Shown: positions 1-10,380 of the stretch, piece after piece | Position numbering within the stretch: position 1 is the first letter of the stretch | Layout of the letters: the number at the start of each line of letters is the position of its first letter | Source of the DNA: Fasciola hepatica | Taxonomy: Eukaryota > Platyhelminthes > Trematoda > Plagiorchiida > Fasciolidae | Assembly: GCA_948099385.1 (NCBI GenBank) | Contig: CANUEZ040000061.1 | Span: 11,330,001-11,394,000, forward strand | Length of the DNA: 64,000 nt | Direction of reading: 5' to 3' | The notes under the pieces: model-generated | The model's database searches: none | Told to the model about the DNA's origin: nothing | The model's input: only the letters and a program-made list of their open reading frames with translations | Program-made: the position numbers and the translations under genes

Positions 1-429
1 GACAAAATTCTGTAAATAGGGGAACAGTTGGCCAAAAAGAGTAAATAATAAATACCTGTCCTGAAGTACAAACAAATAGGACAAGTTCTCCAAGCTTAAT
101 CAGGCCCGAAGAACAATTTCCTGAGCGTGGCAGCCAAAAATCAGCGTAAACGAGCTGAATGTCTAAGGTGAGTTGCCTTGAGCCGGAAAGTGAAACCGGG
201 GAGTAATAAAACAAAAATGTGTTGAATCAGTGCATCTCACTACCGTTCCAACTGTCCTTGAAGTAATCTCAGTAAGAATGCGCAACCATGAAAAGAAAAA
301 GTGAGTGCACCAAGCGTAGAATAATTGTCGACCACAAAACAGTGTCAGCATGAATTAAGTTAGAGAAGGCAGTCCGAAATTGGCCATAGAGTATAGGAAT
401 GTGGGCAAAAGAGGAATTTTTCAATCAAC
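1..429 (+). repeat. 5' leader of a dispersed element, copy A
   Basis: This stretch aligns by eye along its whole length with 20341-20757 on the same strand, at roughly three quarters identity. Shared landmarks are 'cagtttcctgagcgtggcag'-like sequence near 115-130, 'aaaacagtgtcagca' near 340 and the end 'ttttcaatcaa.atgga' at the ATG. Both copies end at an ATG followed by GAC/GAT-ATT/GTT-ACA, so I read it as an untranslated leader in front of an ORF. The leader probably extends left of base 1. The element class is inferred from the next feature, not seen directly. Confidence 0.6.
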
Positions 430-1130
430 ATGGACATTACACCAGCAGCCCCAATAAAAGCCTATCCCAAGCTCAGAGAACTGCCTGTCGTCCAAGTTAC
501 TCGCCTTGAGGATCGAGCTCCATGCACACGGTCCATTGCTTCCCTACTCACTCCATCTCCTGTCGCGGAAAGTGCCCCCAATAATAAACCTAGGGCTGCT
601 AGGCACCTTACTACTACAAAAAGTACCCCAGACACCGACATTGATCATAAGACTGTATTACCGGAAGAGACTCGACCATCCTCCAGCTCAGACACAAACC
701 TACAGCTTGTTTCTGCTGAACGTTGCAGTGACGAGGTTAACGCAGCAGAAAAGTTGTCTGGTGCGGTCATAAAAAACAGGATCGCAGACAAGAAAACTCA
801 GGGCGGTGAATCAAGCAGTACTCAAAAAGGTAAGTCAAAAAATGACAGTCCAACCCTTTCGGAGACTGAAGGATGCAGACCGTACTCTTGGTATGATACC
901 TCCCAGGTTACTAGACATCAAAACGTACCAGGGCCCCCAAATGTCTTTTTACACTCTGGCCCCTCAAAATATTCAGCTACCGATTCCCCAAGACCAATAC
1001 CCCACTCGAGTTTCCCTATCTCCCGTTCCCATAACCTGAAGTGTGTTGTCTCCGGAGAAGCTACTCCTGAGCACGTGCTCAAGGGTTTATACAGCCATTG
1101 CACGAGTGTGGTGAATACGAATAGAAGACA
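430..1130 (+). pseudogene. ORF1-like protein, N-terminal part, truncated by the inverted repeat
   Basis: An uninterrupted frame of about 235 codons begins at ATG 430, directly after the repeated leader; the second leader copy keeps an ATG at the same place, which supports this start. The product is rich in Ser, Thr and Pro with scattered charged residues and has no motif I recognise. That fits the poorly conserved ORF1 proteins of non-LTR retrotransposons, but this is an inference from position and composition. The frame runs a few codons into the left arm of the inverted repeat and stops there (stop 1165-1167), so the original C-terminus is missing. It could also be an unrelated repeat ORF. 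Confidence 0.4.
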
Positions 1131-1383
1131 TGAAGTCTGGAAGTACTACACGGGTTTGAGGCTCTGAGCCCAATCGTTCCGGTTCCAGAGGAAGTCCTCA
1201 ATCGTCTGTCGGATGCACAGAGCTGGAACGAAAGTAAAAAGAAACGGTGGGAGAGGGTGGCAAGAAAAACGAAACACACAAAACATCATGCAGTGTCCCG
1301 CTGTGGACAGTGCCTTAGGCGGAGTACGGGTGTGGCATTCGTAAACATATATCGGAATGGAAATGCAATAAAAGACATCTATT

Positions 1384-2014
1384 TCACTTTTTGGACAAGG
1401 AATTACTGTGAGAAACCCAGGTGGATGTTTCACTTTGCCTTGAGGATAGTTTTGTTCTGCTTAAGAGAACAGCACCTTCCGGAATAGCGTTCCACAACGT
1501 AATAACCCTATAGCTAAACAAGGTAATACGTAGTGAAGTGCGTGGTATCGGTTTAAAAACCTTTCTGCTGCGACCACGGAGAGAAGAGGCTGGACAGCCG
1601 GAAAAGAAGCGATCGCTTTGACCTGAATCAAAGAGGTGAACCATCAAAAACAGATCATCTCTTACACGTCCCAAGTCAAGGGGATAAAGATTGAAGAGTG
1701 AGAGGTGGACGGGATAAGTTAGATGGGGCAGACTCCATTCGGTTCTGGTGGAGGCACTCTTAACCCTTTGTACGATCTCACGATCTCAGACAAGGCCAAG
1801 GTGCACTATTTGACTACTGTACTCCAGCAGAGGTTGCATATACGTGCCCAAAATCAGGGGAGATCTTCCCTAGAGATGCGCGGGAAGCACCTTCAAACCA
1901 TATCTAAGACTCGAAAGGCAGACTTGCTCGCAAGTTGTTGATGATAAGAGAAGGACAAGTTACAATCTAACTATAAACCGAGCACCTTGTGCCGGTCAAC
2001 CCTAAGCGGCGTGG
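1384..2014 (-). pseudogene. Non-LTR RT C-terminal region (left arm copy)
   Basis: Mirror image of 4128-4758. Reading from 2014 down there is a recognisable VLGLWLD-like motif in 'KVLGL.LDCNLSFSYH', then after several stops the typical end of CR1/Jockey-type RT ORFs, with 'FSYRVITLWNAIPEGAVL' near 1480. Many stop codons and frame changes interrupt it. The same damage is present in the other arm, so decay came before the duplication. Confidence 0.7.
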
Positions 2015-2233
2015 TTGCTCCGTTAATGGAAAACGTGCGACCAGTTCCTCTGCCGAAAGACGTGCTCACGCATTTGTCATCAGTAACTGGGGGAGGTTCC
2101 AATCCCCGGACCAGCGTCTTGTTTCATCAACTGCAGTTTGCAGGTTTTCCACGCTTGAACTCTATACGGTTACATTCTTTCCATATATGGCGAAAGTTAG
2201 CAGGAAGGGCTGTCGTCAGTTCGTTTACGTAGG

Positions 2234-2899
2234 TCAAGAAAAGAAGAGGAAATAAGACCGACCCTTATGGGACCTCATTTTTGCTGGGGAGGGTTGAGAC
2301 AAAACATTCCCCATCTTAACCACAAAGGTGCGGTCGACAAGGAAGCTGCGTAGGATGACCAAAATGGAGCCTGTAATCCCGTAGGTTCTGAGCTTATAAA
2401 CAAGAGGGGCATAGGGGACCTTGTCGAAGGCTTTGCCAAAATAGGCGAATACAGCGTGAGAGCTGGCCATCGTCGTAGGCTTTCGTCGGACTATCCATGA
2501 CAATAAGCATATTGGTGATGCATGAACTGCCAGGAAGAAACCCATGTTGGGACGGGGAGGGGATCCTATTTCTATGCAGATAGGAAAAACCGCCCTCTCG
2601 AGAATTCGCTCGAAAATTTTGCTGGTGATGCTAGTTAGACTTTTGGGTCTGCAACTAGAAGCAAGATGTCTACTGCCCTTCTTATAGGTGGATGCGATGA
2701 CTGCTTTTTCCCGGCTGCCGGGGGAAGCTCCACCGTGAACAAGTCGCTGAAGAGGTGCGTAAGGGGTAGCTAATATGTCCGCCGTTTCCTTGAGAATGCG
2801 GGGGTGGATTGGGTCAGGACCCACGGAGCAGTATTGGTTGAGCCGTCGGAAACGTTGTGCAACTGCGCCAATGGTGTAATTACAACCCACAAGCAATCG
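2234..2899 (-). pseudogene. Non-LTR reverse transcriptase, palm N-terminal part (left arm copy)
   Basis: Open frame of more than 220 codons. Recognisable RT blocks in order are GPDPIHPRILKE, a degraded 'yRPisLTS' block as CRPKSLTSITSKIFERIL, the catalytic-Asp block degraded to 'YFGKAFDKVPYAPL' (the normal D-F-x-K-A-F-D has Y for D at its first position), and a 'LVDRTFVVKMGNVLS' block. The G-V-P-Q-G-S block is reduced to a remnant and the A-D-D box is absent. The product cannot polymerise. CR1/Jockey-like class is my assignment from these blocks. Confidence 0.8.
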
Positions 2900-3129
2900 A
2901 CCCATGAAAAGGTAGGGGTTGTCAGTATGTTGGGAGGTGGGATAGATTTATCTTTGTGTACGACAACCCCGCCGGAAAGACTTCTGCTGGGGTCCTTCCT
3001 TACTGTGAAGCATCCCGAAGTGGATTTTTCGACATCAAGTATATCAGGGGTGAGCCAGGTTTCTGTGAGGGCCACCTTACCCACCACAGGCTGCCGAAGA
3101 TCCAGGAAATTTTAAGACCACACAGCTCG
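2900..3129 (-). pseudogene. AP-like endonuclease fragment in the inverted-repeat spacer
   Basis: On the minus strand the spacer encodes 'VALTETWLTPDILDVE', the T-E-T-W-L catalytic-Glu block of the exo-endo-phosphatase endonucleases of non-LTR elements, followed by 'RKDPSRSLSGGVVV', the R-G-G-G-V block. Just inside the left arm this runs directly, with a frame change, into the RT region. The core of the endonuclease (Y-x-P-P, G-D-F-N, S-D-H) is missing between them. So the left arm and spacer form one internally deleted element, while the right arm lacks the endonuclease. The remaining spacer, 3130-3242, shows no clear motif. Confidence 0.65.
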
Positions 3130-3242
3130 TCCCCACCCCATTAGGGCCTCACCCATGTCATCTTACTCTACCACGCACCCGATATCTATGGGCACTATAC
3201 TTAACCACGTCACTACTCCCATTGGTGCAGTCGCACCTTGTG

Positions 3243-3908
3243 CGATTGCTTGTGGGTTGTAATTACACCATTGGCGCAGTTGCACAACGTTTCCGACGGC
3301 TCAACCAATACTGCTCCGTGGGTCCTGACCCAATCCACCCCCGCATTCTCAAGGAAACGGCGGACATATTAGCTACCCCTTACGCACCTCTTCAGCGACT
3401 TGTTCACGGTGGAGCTTCCCCCGGCAGCCGGGAAAAAGCAGTCATCGCATCCACCTATAAGAAGGGCAGTAGACATCTTGCTTCTAGTTGCAGACCCAAA
3501 AGTCTAACTAGCATCACCAGCAAAATTTTCGAGCGAATTCTCGAGAGGGCGGTTTTTCCTATCTGCATAGAAATAGGATCCCCTCCCCGTCCCAACATGG
3601 GTTTCTTCCTGGCAGTTCATGCATCACCAATATGCTTATTGTCATGGATAGTCCGACGAAAGCCTACGACGATGGCCAGCTCTCACGCTGTATTCGCCTA
3701 TTTTGGCAAAGCCTTCGACAAGGTCCCCTATGCCCCTCTTGTTTATAAGCTCAGAACCTACGGGATTACAGGCTCCATTTTGGTCATCCTACGCAGCTTC
3801 CTTGTCGACCGCACCTTTGTGGTTAAGATGGGGAATGTTTTGTCTCAACCCTCCCCAGCAAAAATGAGGTCCCATAAGGGTCGGTCTTATTTCCTCTTCT
3901 TTTCTTGA
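3243..3908 (+). pseudogene. Non-LTR reverse transcriptase, palm N-terminal part (right arm copy)
   Basis: Identical in translation to the minus-strand 2234-2899 copy: GPDPIHPRILKE, LTSITSKIFERIL, FGKAFDKVPY and LVDRTFVVKMGN in order. The frame stops at 3906-3908. A shifted frame continues with 'LTYVNELTTALPANF', the block that normally lies just before the A-D-D catalytic box, which is deleted here. The frame is open to the left beyond the arm boundary only because no stop happens to occur in the spacer, so the upstream residues are not element sequence with any certainty. Confidence 0.8.
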
Positions 3909-4127
3909 CCTACGTAAACGAACTGACGACAGCCCTTCCTGCTAACTTTCGCCATATATGGAAAGAATGTAACCGTATAGAGTTCAAGCGTGGAAAACCT
4001 GCAAACTGCAGTTGATGAAACAAGACGCTGGTCCGGGGATTGGAACCTCCCCCAGTTACTGATGACAAATGCGTGAGCACGTCTTTCGGCAGAGGAACTG
4101 GTCGCACGTTTTCCATTAACGGAGCAA

Positions 4128-4758
4128 CCACGCCGCTTAGGGTTGACCGGCACAAGGTGCTCGGTTTATAGTTAGATTGTAACTTGTCCTTCTCTTATCA
4201 TCAACAACTTGCGAGCAAGTCTGCCTTTCGAGTCTTAGATATGGTTTGAAGGTGCTTCCCGCGCATCTCTAGGGAAGATCTCCCCTGATTTTGGGCACGT
4301 ATATGCAACCTCTGCTGGAGTACAGTAGTCAAATAGTGCACCTTGGCCTTGTCTGAGATCGTGAGATCGTACAAAGGGTTAAGAGTGCCTCCACCAGAAC
4401 CGAATGGAGTCTGCCCCATCTAACTTATCCCGTCCACCTCTCACTCTTCAATCTTTATCCCCTTGACTTGGGACGTGTAAGAGATGATCTGTTTTTGATG
4501 GTTCACCTCTTTGATTCAGGTCAAAGCGATCGCTTCTTTTCCGGCTGTCCAGCCTCTTCTCTCCGTGGTCGCAGCAGAAAGGTTTTTAAACCGATACCAC
4601 GCACTTCACTACGTATTACCTTGTTTAGCTATAGGGTTATTACGTTGTGGAACGCTATTCCGGAAGGTGCTGTTCTCTTAAGCAGAACAAAACTATCCTC
4701 AAGGCAAAGTGAAACATCCACCTGGGTTTCTCACAGTAATTCCTTGTCCAAAAAGTGA
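4128..4758 (+). pseudogene. Non-LTR RT C-terminal region (right arm copy)
   Basis: Plus-strand mirror of 1384-2014. A 96-codon open segment (4468-4758) contains 'LRGRSRKVFKPIPRTSLR' and 'FSYRVITLWNAIPEGAV', which match the familiar end of CR1/Jockey-type ORF2 proteins, where a short W-N-x-L-P motif precedes the stop. The more N-terminal part has in-frame stops. About 250 bp of 3' UTR follows to the arm end. Confidence 0.7.
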
Positions 4759-5011
4759 AATAGATGTCTTTTATTGCATTTCCATTCCGATATATGTTTA
4801 CGAATGCCACACCCGTACTCCGCCTAAGGCACTGTCCACAGCGGGACACTGCATGATGTTTTGTGTGTTTCGTTTTTCTTGCCACCCTCTCCCCCCGTTT
4901 CTTTTTACTTTCGTTCCAGCTCTGTGCATCCGACAGACGATTGAGGACTTCCTCTGGAACCGGAACGATTGGGCTCAGAGCCTCAAACCCGTGTAGTACT
5001 CCAAGACTTCA

Positions 5012-6640
5012 AGATTAGTCAGGGGTTTTCGAACGTCCCAACTCCGCTGCACCACTACTCTTGCTTACTAGGTCCATGGGGCGAAAATGCATACTAGCTC
5101 CGCAGAATCGTAGAAGGCGAACTACAGGGCACGAAGAGATAACTGCAATTCGTCGATTAAGGGAACAAGTAACCATAAACGATTGTGTCCAACTTTAAAA
5201 TTCTCGTTTAGTTGATCCGGCTTGTCGTGACACACCAGCCGTCCATTCCTCTCGTTAGTGATCGATCTCAATCTGAAACCGGTTCTACTAGGCACCGTTG
5301 AGCTTCTCCGGTCTACTCATATTCCCCATCGGTTTCGGTTAATCTGGTGACATGGGCCAATTATCTACCAAAAAACTCTAACCTCTAGAATAGCAGGCCA
5401 AACCGGCCTGGTAGATGAACAGTGTGGAAGGCCTCTGTGTTCTGAGAGGAATACGTCGGAACGTACTGCTGGAGTTCACTGTGACACCCGTCAACCATGG
5501 TTCCACACGAAGTTCTTGTGATTCAGCGAGAAGCACTATCAGCCTTGCTGCGAACATTATAAATTTAGCTGGAGACGTCCACGATGCAAAAAGCTAATCA
5601 GGACAGATATAAAGTCTACTGGTTAGGCAGAGTTCGCCGGAAAAAGGCGGAATCATATAAAACCGCAGAAGAAAGTTTCGCGCCAAATTAGATCACCCTT
5701 GGACATGAGAATACCCCCGAAAACCTGAAGAACACCGAGGCTATGCAGGAACAGTAAGCAGCTGCTGCGATGCCAGCTCATGACACAGTGGGGGTCAAGT
5801 TGTCTCAAATGAGCGGGTAAGTAGTTAGAATAATGTACGGCTGAAATTGCTGAATTTCTGACTACTTTGTGGGGAAAATGGTACTGCACCGGAGTGGAGC
5901 CGGAACGTTGCAGTTCACGTAATTCCGGAACCATTCGTGGGAATGGGCAAGCGGAGGAGCAGGGCAATAAGATACCGTGTGGTCAGCTAGCTACGATTGG
6001 TGGAAACCCATGGGCATGTGGCCATGAAAAATGTTGTGAGGTCGGGGTGCTGCTAAGGGGAAGCTGACTCTACAGCATGCGAACCAGGACATGTGCTAGT
6101 CAAGTTCGCCCATCATCCCCACAATGACGCCTTTTTAGCCGTAGCCGGGCACACTGGAAAAATCTCACAAGAAGAAACGGATGTGGAGAAAGATGACAAA
6201 GCAGCTGTGGCCAGTCAGAGAAGGGCGTAAAAGCGAGAGCTCCTGGCCCTAACACTGCCTTCATTAAGTCTCTGAGAGTGAAAGCAAGTACGATTAGAGA
6301 GCTAAGCACCACGAAGCCCGTAGTCAAAGTAGAGGAAGCTTTGCCAAGCTTCGTCTCTAAAGGACTGGACTGTCGCAACTCGAAAAGGGGAGAATAAAGC
6401 CAAATGACGCTCACCGAAGCTCCAAGGATGTTGATGTGGAAGGCTTCCCAGGAGATGGAAAGGATACTGGTCGACAGTGAGGCCAGAAATCTAACCGTGA
6501 TACGCAAAATAACAGTCCCGAGGCTTGGGTGCAGGCACTTGCCTCTCCTTCCACAAAAAGCAGGAAAGAGGAGAAGGGTGTTGTAATGCTCGTAGCCTAC
6601 TCCAGTACTGCAAGTATGGGTAAAAAATGGCCGGAGGTAA
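5012..6640 (+). other. Unassigned stretch, possible ORF1 region of the CR1-like element downstream
   Basis: No long open frame is present. Only short frames of 60-135 codons occur, none with a motif I recognise. The last 200 bases (about 6480-6640) read as a Ser/Lys-rich segment with 'KKWPEVKAEPREAD' in the plus direction, which leads without a gap into the endonuclease relic that follows. A loosely similar phrase (EKWPKVKP) is found at 19570 on the plus strand. I therefore suspect degraded 5' UTR and ORF1 of the same element, but this is inference. Confidence 0.25.
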
Positions 6641-6689
6641 AAGCTGAGCCACGAGAAGCAGATGTGATGGCAGCCGTTGAAAATTGTCT

Positions 6690-7280
6690 TCGACCTGGGT
6701 AGAGCGACTCTGGGTTGATTCTGAACTTCTTCTCAGGCTTTTGGGTCGCCAGGCTGGACGATCGATTCAGATCTGGCATGGCGGTCCTGCCAGCTGAGCA
6801 GTATAACTGATTTGAGATAAATTGACTTGTTACGCTCGATGTACAAGCGGAAGACGTTACAATAACAGTGGTTTGATCGAAAGATTCGGTTGTCTTTACG
6901 TATCGTAGCCTTGAGACATAACATGCTGAGGACAGCGATCTGCTTGCATCCGTCAATACCTTTGCCGACTCGGGACGGAAGTTACTCATTATGGATAAGT
7001 TCAGCTCTCGCGAAATAGACTGGACCCCAGAAACCACTCCGGAGGACACATCTGGGGAGAGATTGATCCATCTTTTTCAGAGGGCGGCTTTAGTACAGCA
7101 CGTTACTCAATTGATAAGAGGGCGTTTAGGTCGGTCATCGCTAATCCTTGCCCTAGTAATGACCGGGGCCCAAAATAACTTATAGCACCTGAAAGTCGGG
7201 GGAACCATAAGTCCGAGTGATCACGGCGTATTCCATTTTAGGCTAAACCCACAAGGAATCAGGGAACGTGATAAATTTAA
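6690..7280 (+). pseudogene. CR1-like AP endonuclease relic
   Basis: Several shifted frames together show the order of a non-LTR endonuclease. 'DRFRSGMAVLPA' lies near 6762-6800, 'EDSDLLASVNTFADSGRKLLIMDKFSS' near 6925-7005 (the G-D-F-N block is degraded to M-D-K-F), 'IDWTPE' near 7015, and the C-terminal part 'LFQRAALVQHVTQ' followed by a stop and 'ISPSDHGVFHF', which keeps the Ser-Asp-His catalytic triplet. At least three stops and frame changes make it non-functional. It is upstream of, and collinear with, the linker and RT below. Confidence 0.65.
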
Positions 7281-7429
7281 AAGGAACTTCTCGAAGGTGG
7301 AAGAGCATAGCTCGGTAGGATTGGGCTCCTGGGTAGATCGGGAGTTGGTGACCGATGACTGCGACGAGGAAAACCAATGAAGTTGGATCAGAAACAGACT
7401 GTTTGCAACAAAAGAGTCCTTTGCATTGC

Positions 7430-7735
7430 AAAGAAGAGTCAAGCGAGCCGGACTGTCACTGTGGTTGACGAGCCGAGTGAGAAACCCTCCAAAACGGAGG
7501 CAAACAGCTTTTAAGAAGTACAGAAACACCATCGGCCACCGAGCTTTCTTACGGTTCAAAGCAGCAAGACCTGGACAATCTCAGCTATAGGAACAGCGCA
7601 GGAAAAAATACCATGAACGTATTGCGCGGAATGTCAAAAGCAATCCGAAAGCACACTACGATTGTATTCAGTCTAAAGCAGCGCTGAGGAAGGCCGCAGA
7701 CTGGGCGAAGGACGCATAAGGAATGCGGGCAATAA
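7430..7735 (+). pseudogene. CR1-like linker between endonuclease and RT
   Basis: Translation gives a basic region with 'KKYRNTIGHRAFLRFKAARPG', a stop, then 'RRKKYHERIARNVKSNPKAHYDCIQSK'-like sequence (basic helix, then the N-P-K-A-x-Y motif). This is the usual basic segment between the endonuclease and the RT in CR1-type ORF2 proteins. One TAG interrupts it. Its position between the flanking endonuclease and RT relics supports the call. Confidence 0.6.
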
Positions 7736-7739
7736 ACAG

Positions 7740-9036
7740 GTGGGAAAAAAGCAGAGACTAAAGGAATGCCCCCAGCAGGTACATGGAAGGAACCAGCGTG
7801 CTCAAGGACTATCTGCAACCAGGGGCAGGGAAGTCTGTGAATTGCAGGACGAAGAAATCAAATCAGGGGAGATACTGAACAGCCTTAAGCAGTTAGACGT
7901 ATCCAAGGTGGTGAGGCCAGATGAAGTACACCCAGGAATACTGAAGCCACTAGAGTCCATCTTGGCTGAAACGCTAGCTGAGTTGTTCGACGCAACTCTG
8001 GATAACTCTGTACTACCCAAAGATTGGCTTGTATCCGTCATCACACCCGCTTATGAAGGTAGAGACAGAGACACGTACCAGTTGCAGGCCGATCAACTTG
8101 ACGTCAGTGGTGCTTAAAACTCCCGGGAATACTACAAGATAGAAAGGTGAGTCGGTTACAGTGAAACAAGCCAGTGGCTACCAAATAGCATGGGTTCTGG
8201 CACAGGCACTCTCTCCCCATCCAACGAAATCCTTCGATGGGGTACCTCATCAAATGGATCTTGGAGAACGGATGGAAGTCTGCTATCCGGATTTCCAAAA
8301 GGCATTTGATTTGGTTACGGCGGATTGCTCGAAGCAAAGGTGGGGCCATTTAAACTTACGTGAAGATACAGAAGTGGATTTTACAAAACCCAAAGGAGAG
8401 GGTTTCCGGGTGAGAGTAGAGGGTGGCCTGTCAGACAGTGCAAGCTGCATAGTGAGGTTCCGCAGAGGCCACTCTAGAGGCCCCTGTCTTCCTTGATGTA
8501 CAATAACGCTCTGGCTGACGGGTTGGGAACCCCGTGCTTCTTGTTCATGGATAGGATCGAGGTGGTGGGGGCCCCAGAGGATGCGGCGGCTCAGCTTTAA
8601 CAGGACAAGTTGAACCGGTGGTCAGTGGCCTGGGATCTCCCCTTCAATCTGATCAAATGTCGACATTTCACCAAGGAACAAGGACTGCGGCCTACCCGAT
8701 ATATAGGACTACAAGACAATCGGGAGGCCCCAGCTCAGAGCAAAGAAGCCCGGGATACAGGGGTGGTGGTAAGTGCTGACATTAAGCTAAGTTTTCAGTG
8801 TCAAAATCTGGCATTCCTTTACGATTCGAAGAAGGCATGGTTGTTTACAAGGGCGTTTCGGACAACCGGGTTAAGGTCTCTGCTGCAACTACTCCCAATG
8901 GATTATTAACGCGAAGTGCAGGCCATATGACCACGCTGCTACACCGGCGCCTCAAATTTCGATGGCCTCTACAAATTCATCCGGATATATCAAGAACTCT
9001 TCCACTTGTGTTTTTGCCTAATTTGAGTCACGAATG
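7740..9036 (+). pseudogene. CR1-like reverse transcriptase relic
   Basis: The first open segment (7740-8117) has 'GEILNSLKQLDVSKVVRPDEVHPGILKPL' and 'DNSVLPKDWLVSVITPAYEG', the fingers region. A second segment (8161-8496) carries 'CYPDFQKAFDLV' (catalytic Asp block, D-F-x-K-A-F-D intact) and 'EGGLSDSASC'. The expected G-V-P-Q-G-S block is degraded around 8455-8510 and 'LMYNNALADGLG' follows. The A-D-D box is replaced by 'FLFMDRIEVVG' (about 8540-8575), so the catalytic pair is lost. A last segment (8610-8909) has 'LNRWSVAWDLPFNLIKC' and 'QDTGVVVSADIKLSFQCQ'-type thumb sequence. Many stops and shifts: dead copy of a family different from the one in the inverted repeat. Confidence 0.75.
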
Positions 9037-9244
9037 ACGTAATCCCCTGAGTCCACCGTTTGTACCCGTTGGAAGTGATATCCCAATGCTTCTGTCTTAG
9101 AGTCACTCGTTGTGGCGTGCTGCTCGTCATCGCCAACTGTGCACCCTACAGCAACTCTGAAGACTGGATTGGATTACACGTAGTTGTAGTGGGCCTTTTG
9201 GACTGAACTTGAGCCTAGTAGGTGGTGTCAATTCTCACCTTTAT

Positions 9245-9566
9245 TGCCAATTCGTCTTTGTCTTCAGGGCCATTAAGTAGGCCTCTTTAAAACCGGGCTG
9301 CTTTCGAAGATCATCGGTTTATTTAGCAAGCTTCACGCTCTCTTTTTCCGATTTGCGCCTACCTTGTCTAAAGCTTCCACCAGGGTGGCTTACCCTGTGT
9401 TCTTGTGGTGCACGACGAAGCAACATCCTCCGTCGCAGCTTCCACACCGTTGCCGAACAATGTCCATCCCTCCACCGTATCTTGAATCCGGTTCCACTTC
9501 AGCTCCAGGGCCGCCTTGACCACGACTTGGATATCAGTCTTGCAAAAGCTTCGCTCCTTTTTTTCT
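9245..9566 (-). repeat. RTE-like linker fragment, copy A
   Basis: Reverse complement of this stretch matches 41228-41556 over about 320 bp at over 90% by eye. The sense (minus) translation contains 'VKAALELKWN', 'EDVASSCTTRTQGKPPWWKL', a stop, then 'QIGKREREA'. An A-A-x-x-V...G-K-x-W-W block followed by a K-R-E-A helix is typical of the region between endonuclease and RT in RTE-type non-LTR elements; that assignment is mine and tentative. Both copies share the same stop after WWKL and the same frame change, so they descend from an already defective or untranslated source. Confidence 0.5.
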
Positions 9567-10380
9567 GGACAGCAGTTGAATTGGTTCCCAAAGTGAACCT
9601 AAAGTTGCCATGTTCGCTCTTACTCCTGGGAGAAGTCACTCTCAAATTACCTGTGTTAATGGGAACTTAGTCACGACAATTTACAATAAGCCGGGATTTT
9701 GGCCCAGTCTCCACCTATCCGGCTCTTGAACATGTTGTGTCAGGGTTCGGTGGATGGCGATGCCCAGCAGCTGGACCTCGAATTCACTTCCCGGAGCCCA
9801 CAGGGTTTCCCCGTCTTTTTCGTGACAGTTCAGATCCCTAGCTATCGCTTCCTCTTCAGCCTTGGAGGCTCGCTTGCAGGGATATTCTAGGGGCACTTAG
9901 TCCTCATATTTTCTCGCTGATGGGCTTCTGTCACTGCTAGTAAGGCTCAGACCATCAGAGCCAGGAAGAATTTCACACGAAACTCCAAACACATTGCCTG
10001 TTAAGAGGACTCCACGCACTAGCTACCCGTGCCTCTGTTAAAGGAAGGAACACTATTCCTGTTCCTCTGTCAAGCCCGTCAAACCTACCCACCTGATGAA
10101 TTCAGAGGCCCTGATTCTTCCTCAGTTCCAAGCTTTAACGTACATGTATGGAAATCCTCCCCGGCGGTTGTTGTGTACTTTTGTTTTTGAGGCTATGCTC
10201 TTCATCCTGATGACCCTCGAACTAGTGCGGCACGCATAAACCACTACACTGGAACGTTTGTGTATATTTTGCCCTTGTGCGGGGGCATATTTTTGATTCA
10301 GAATCGGGCTGCCGTGAGGGTGGTACCAGGCAGTGACCCTTGCAGAACCCTGGTCTTTTTTTGCTAAGCTTTGGCGTACA
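9567..10380. other. No recognisable feature
   Basis: Only short frames occur (longest 71 codons at 9681-9896, minus). I saw no motif, repeat or tandem structure. It may be the weaker 5' part of the solo LTR-like relic that follows. Confidence 0.3.

Larger units (their letters stand above)
1131..2899 (-). repeat. Left arm of a giant inverted repeat (1,769 bp)
   Basis: Base x in this arm pairs with base 6142-x in 3243-5011. Every stretch I compared is identical apart from one substitution (1248 T against 4894) and two in the last 12 bases at the outer edge. Read on the minus strand, the arm is the 3' half of a non-LTR retrotransposon: RT palm (2899 to 2234), RT C-terminal region (about 2014 to 1384) and a short 3' UTR (1383 to 1131). 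Its inner end continues into endonuclease sequence in the spacer, so this copy is longer at its 5' side than the right arm. The outer end abuts the ORF1-like frame. Confidence 0.93.
3243..5011 (+). repeat. Right arm of the giant inverted repeat
   Basis: Reverse complement of 1131-2899. Plus-strand order is RT palm (3243-3908), RT C-terminal region (about 4128-4758) and 3' UTR (4759-5011). No poly-A or simple repeat ends the 3' UTR, so its outer end is not an obvious natural element terminus. Immediately inside the spacer, 3210-3236 resembles the first 40 bp of the arm (CCATTGGTGCAGTCGCAC against CCATTGGCGCAGTTGCAC), a possible short homology at the turn. Confidence 0.93.

Noticed and set aside
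430..1167. A possible cellular gene of 245 codons
   Set aside because: It starts at the end of a dispersed leader repeat and runs into an inverted retrotransposon arm; no known domain.
1146..1433. Identical small ORFs in 1146-2255 and 3887-4996 as duplicated genes
   Set aside because: They are mirror images created by the inverted repeat and fall in RT or UTR sequence.
9353..9670. Open frame of 105 codons on the plus strand, with a similar one at 41217-41444 minus
   Set aside because: Both are antisense shadows of the RTE-like linker repeat; the sense strand has the family-like motif.
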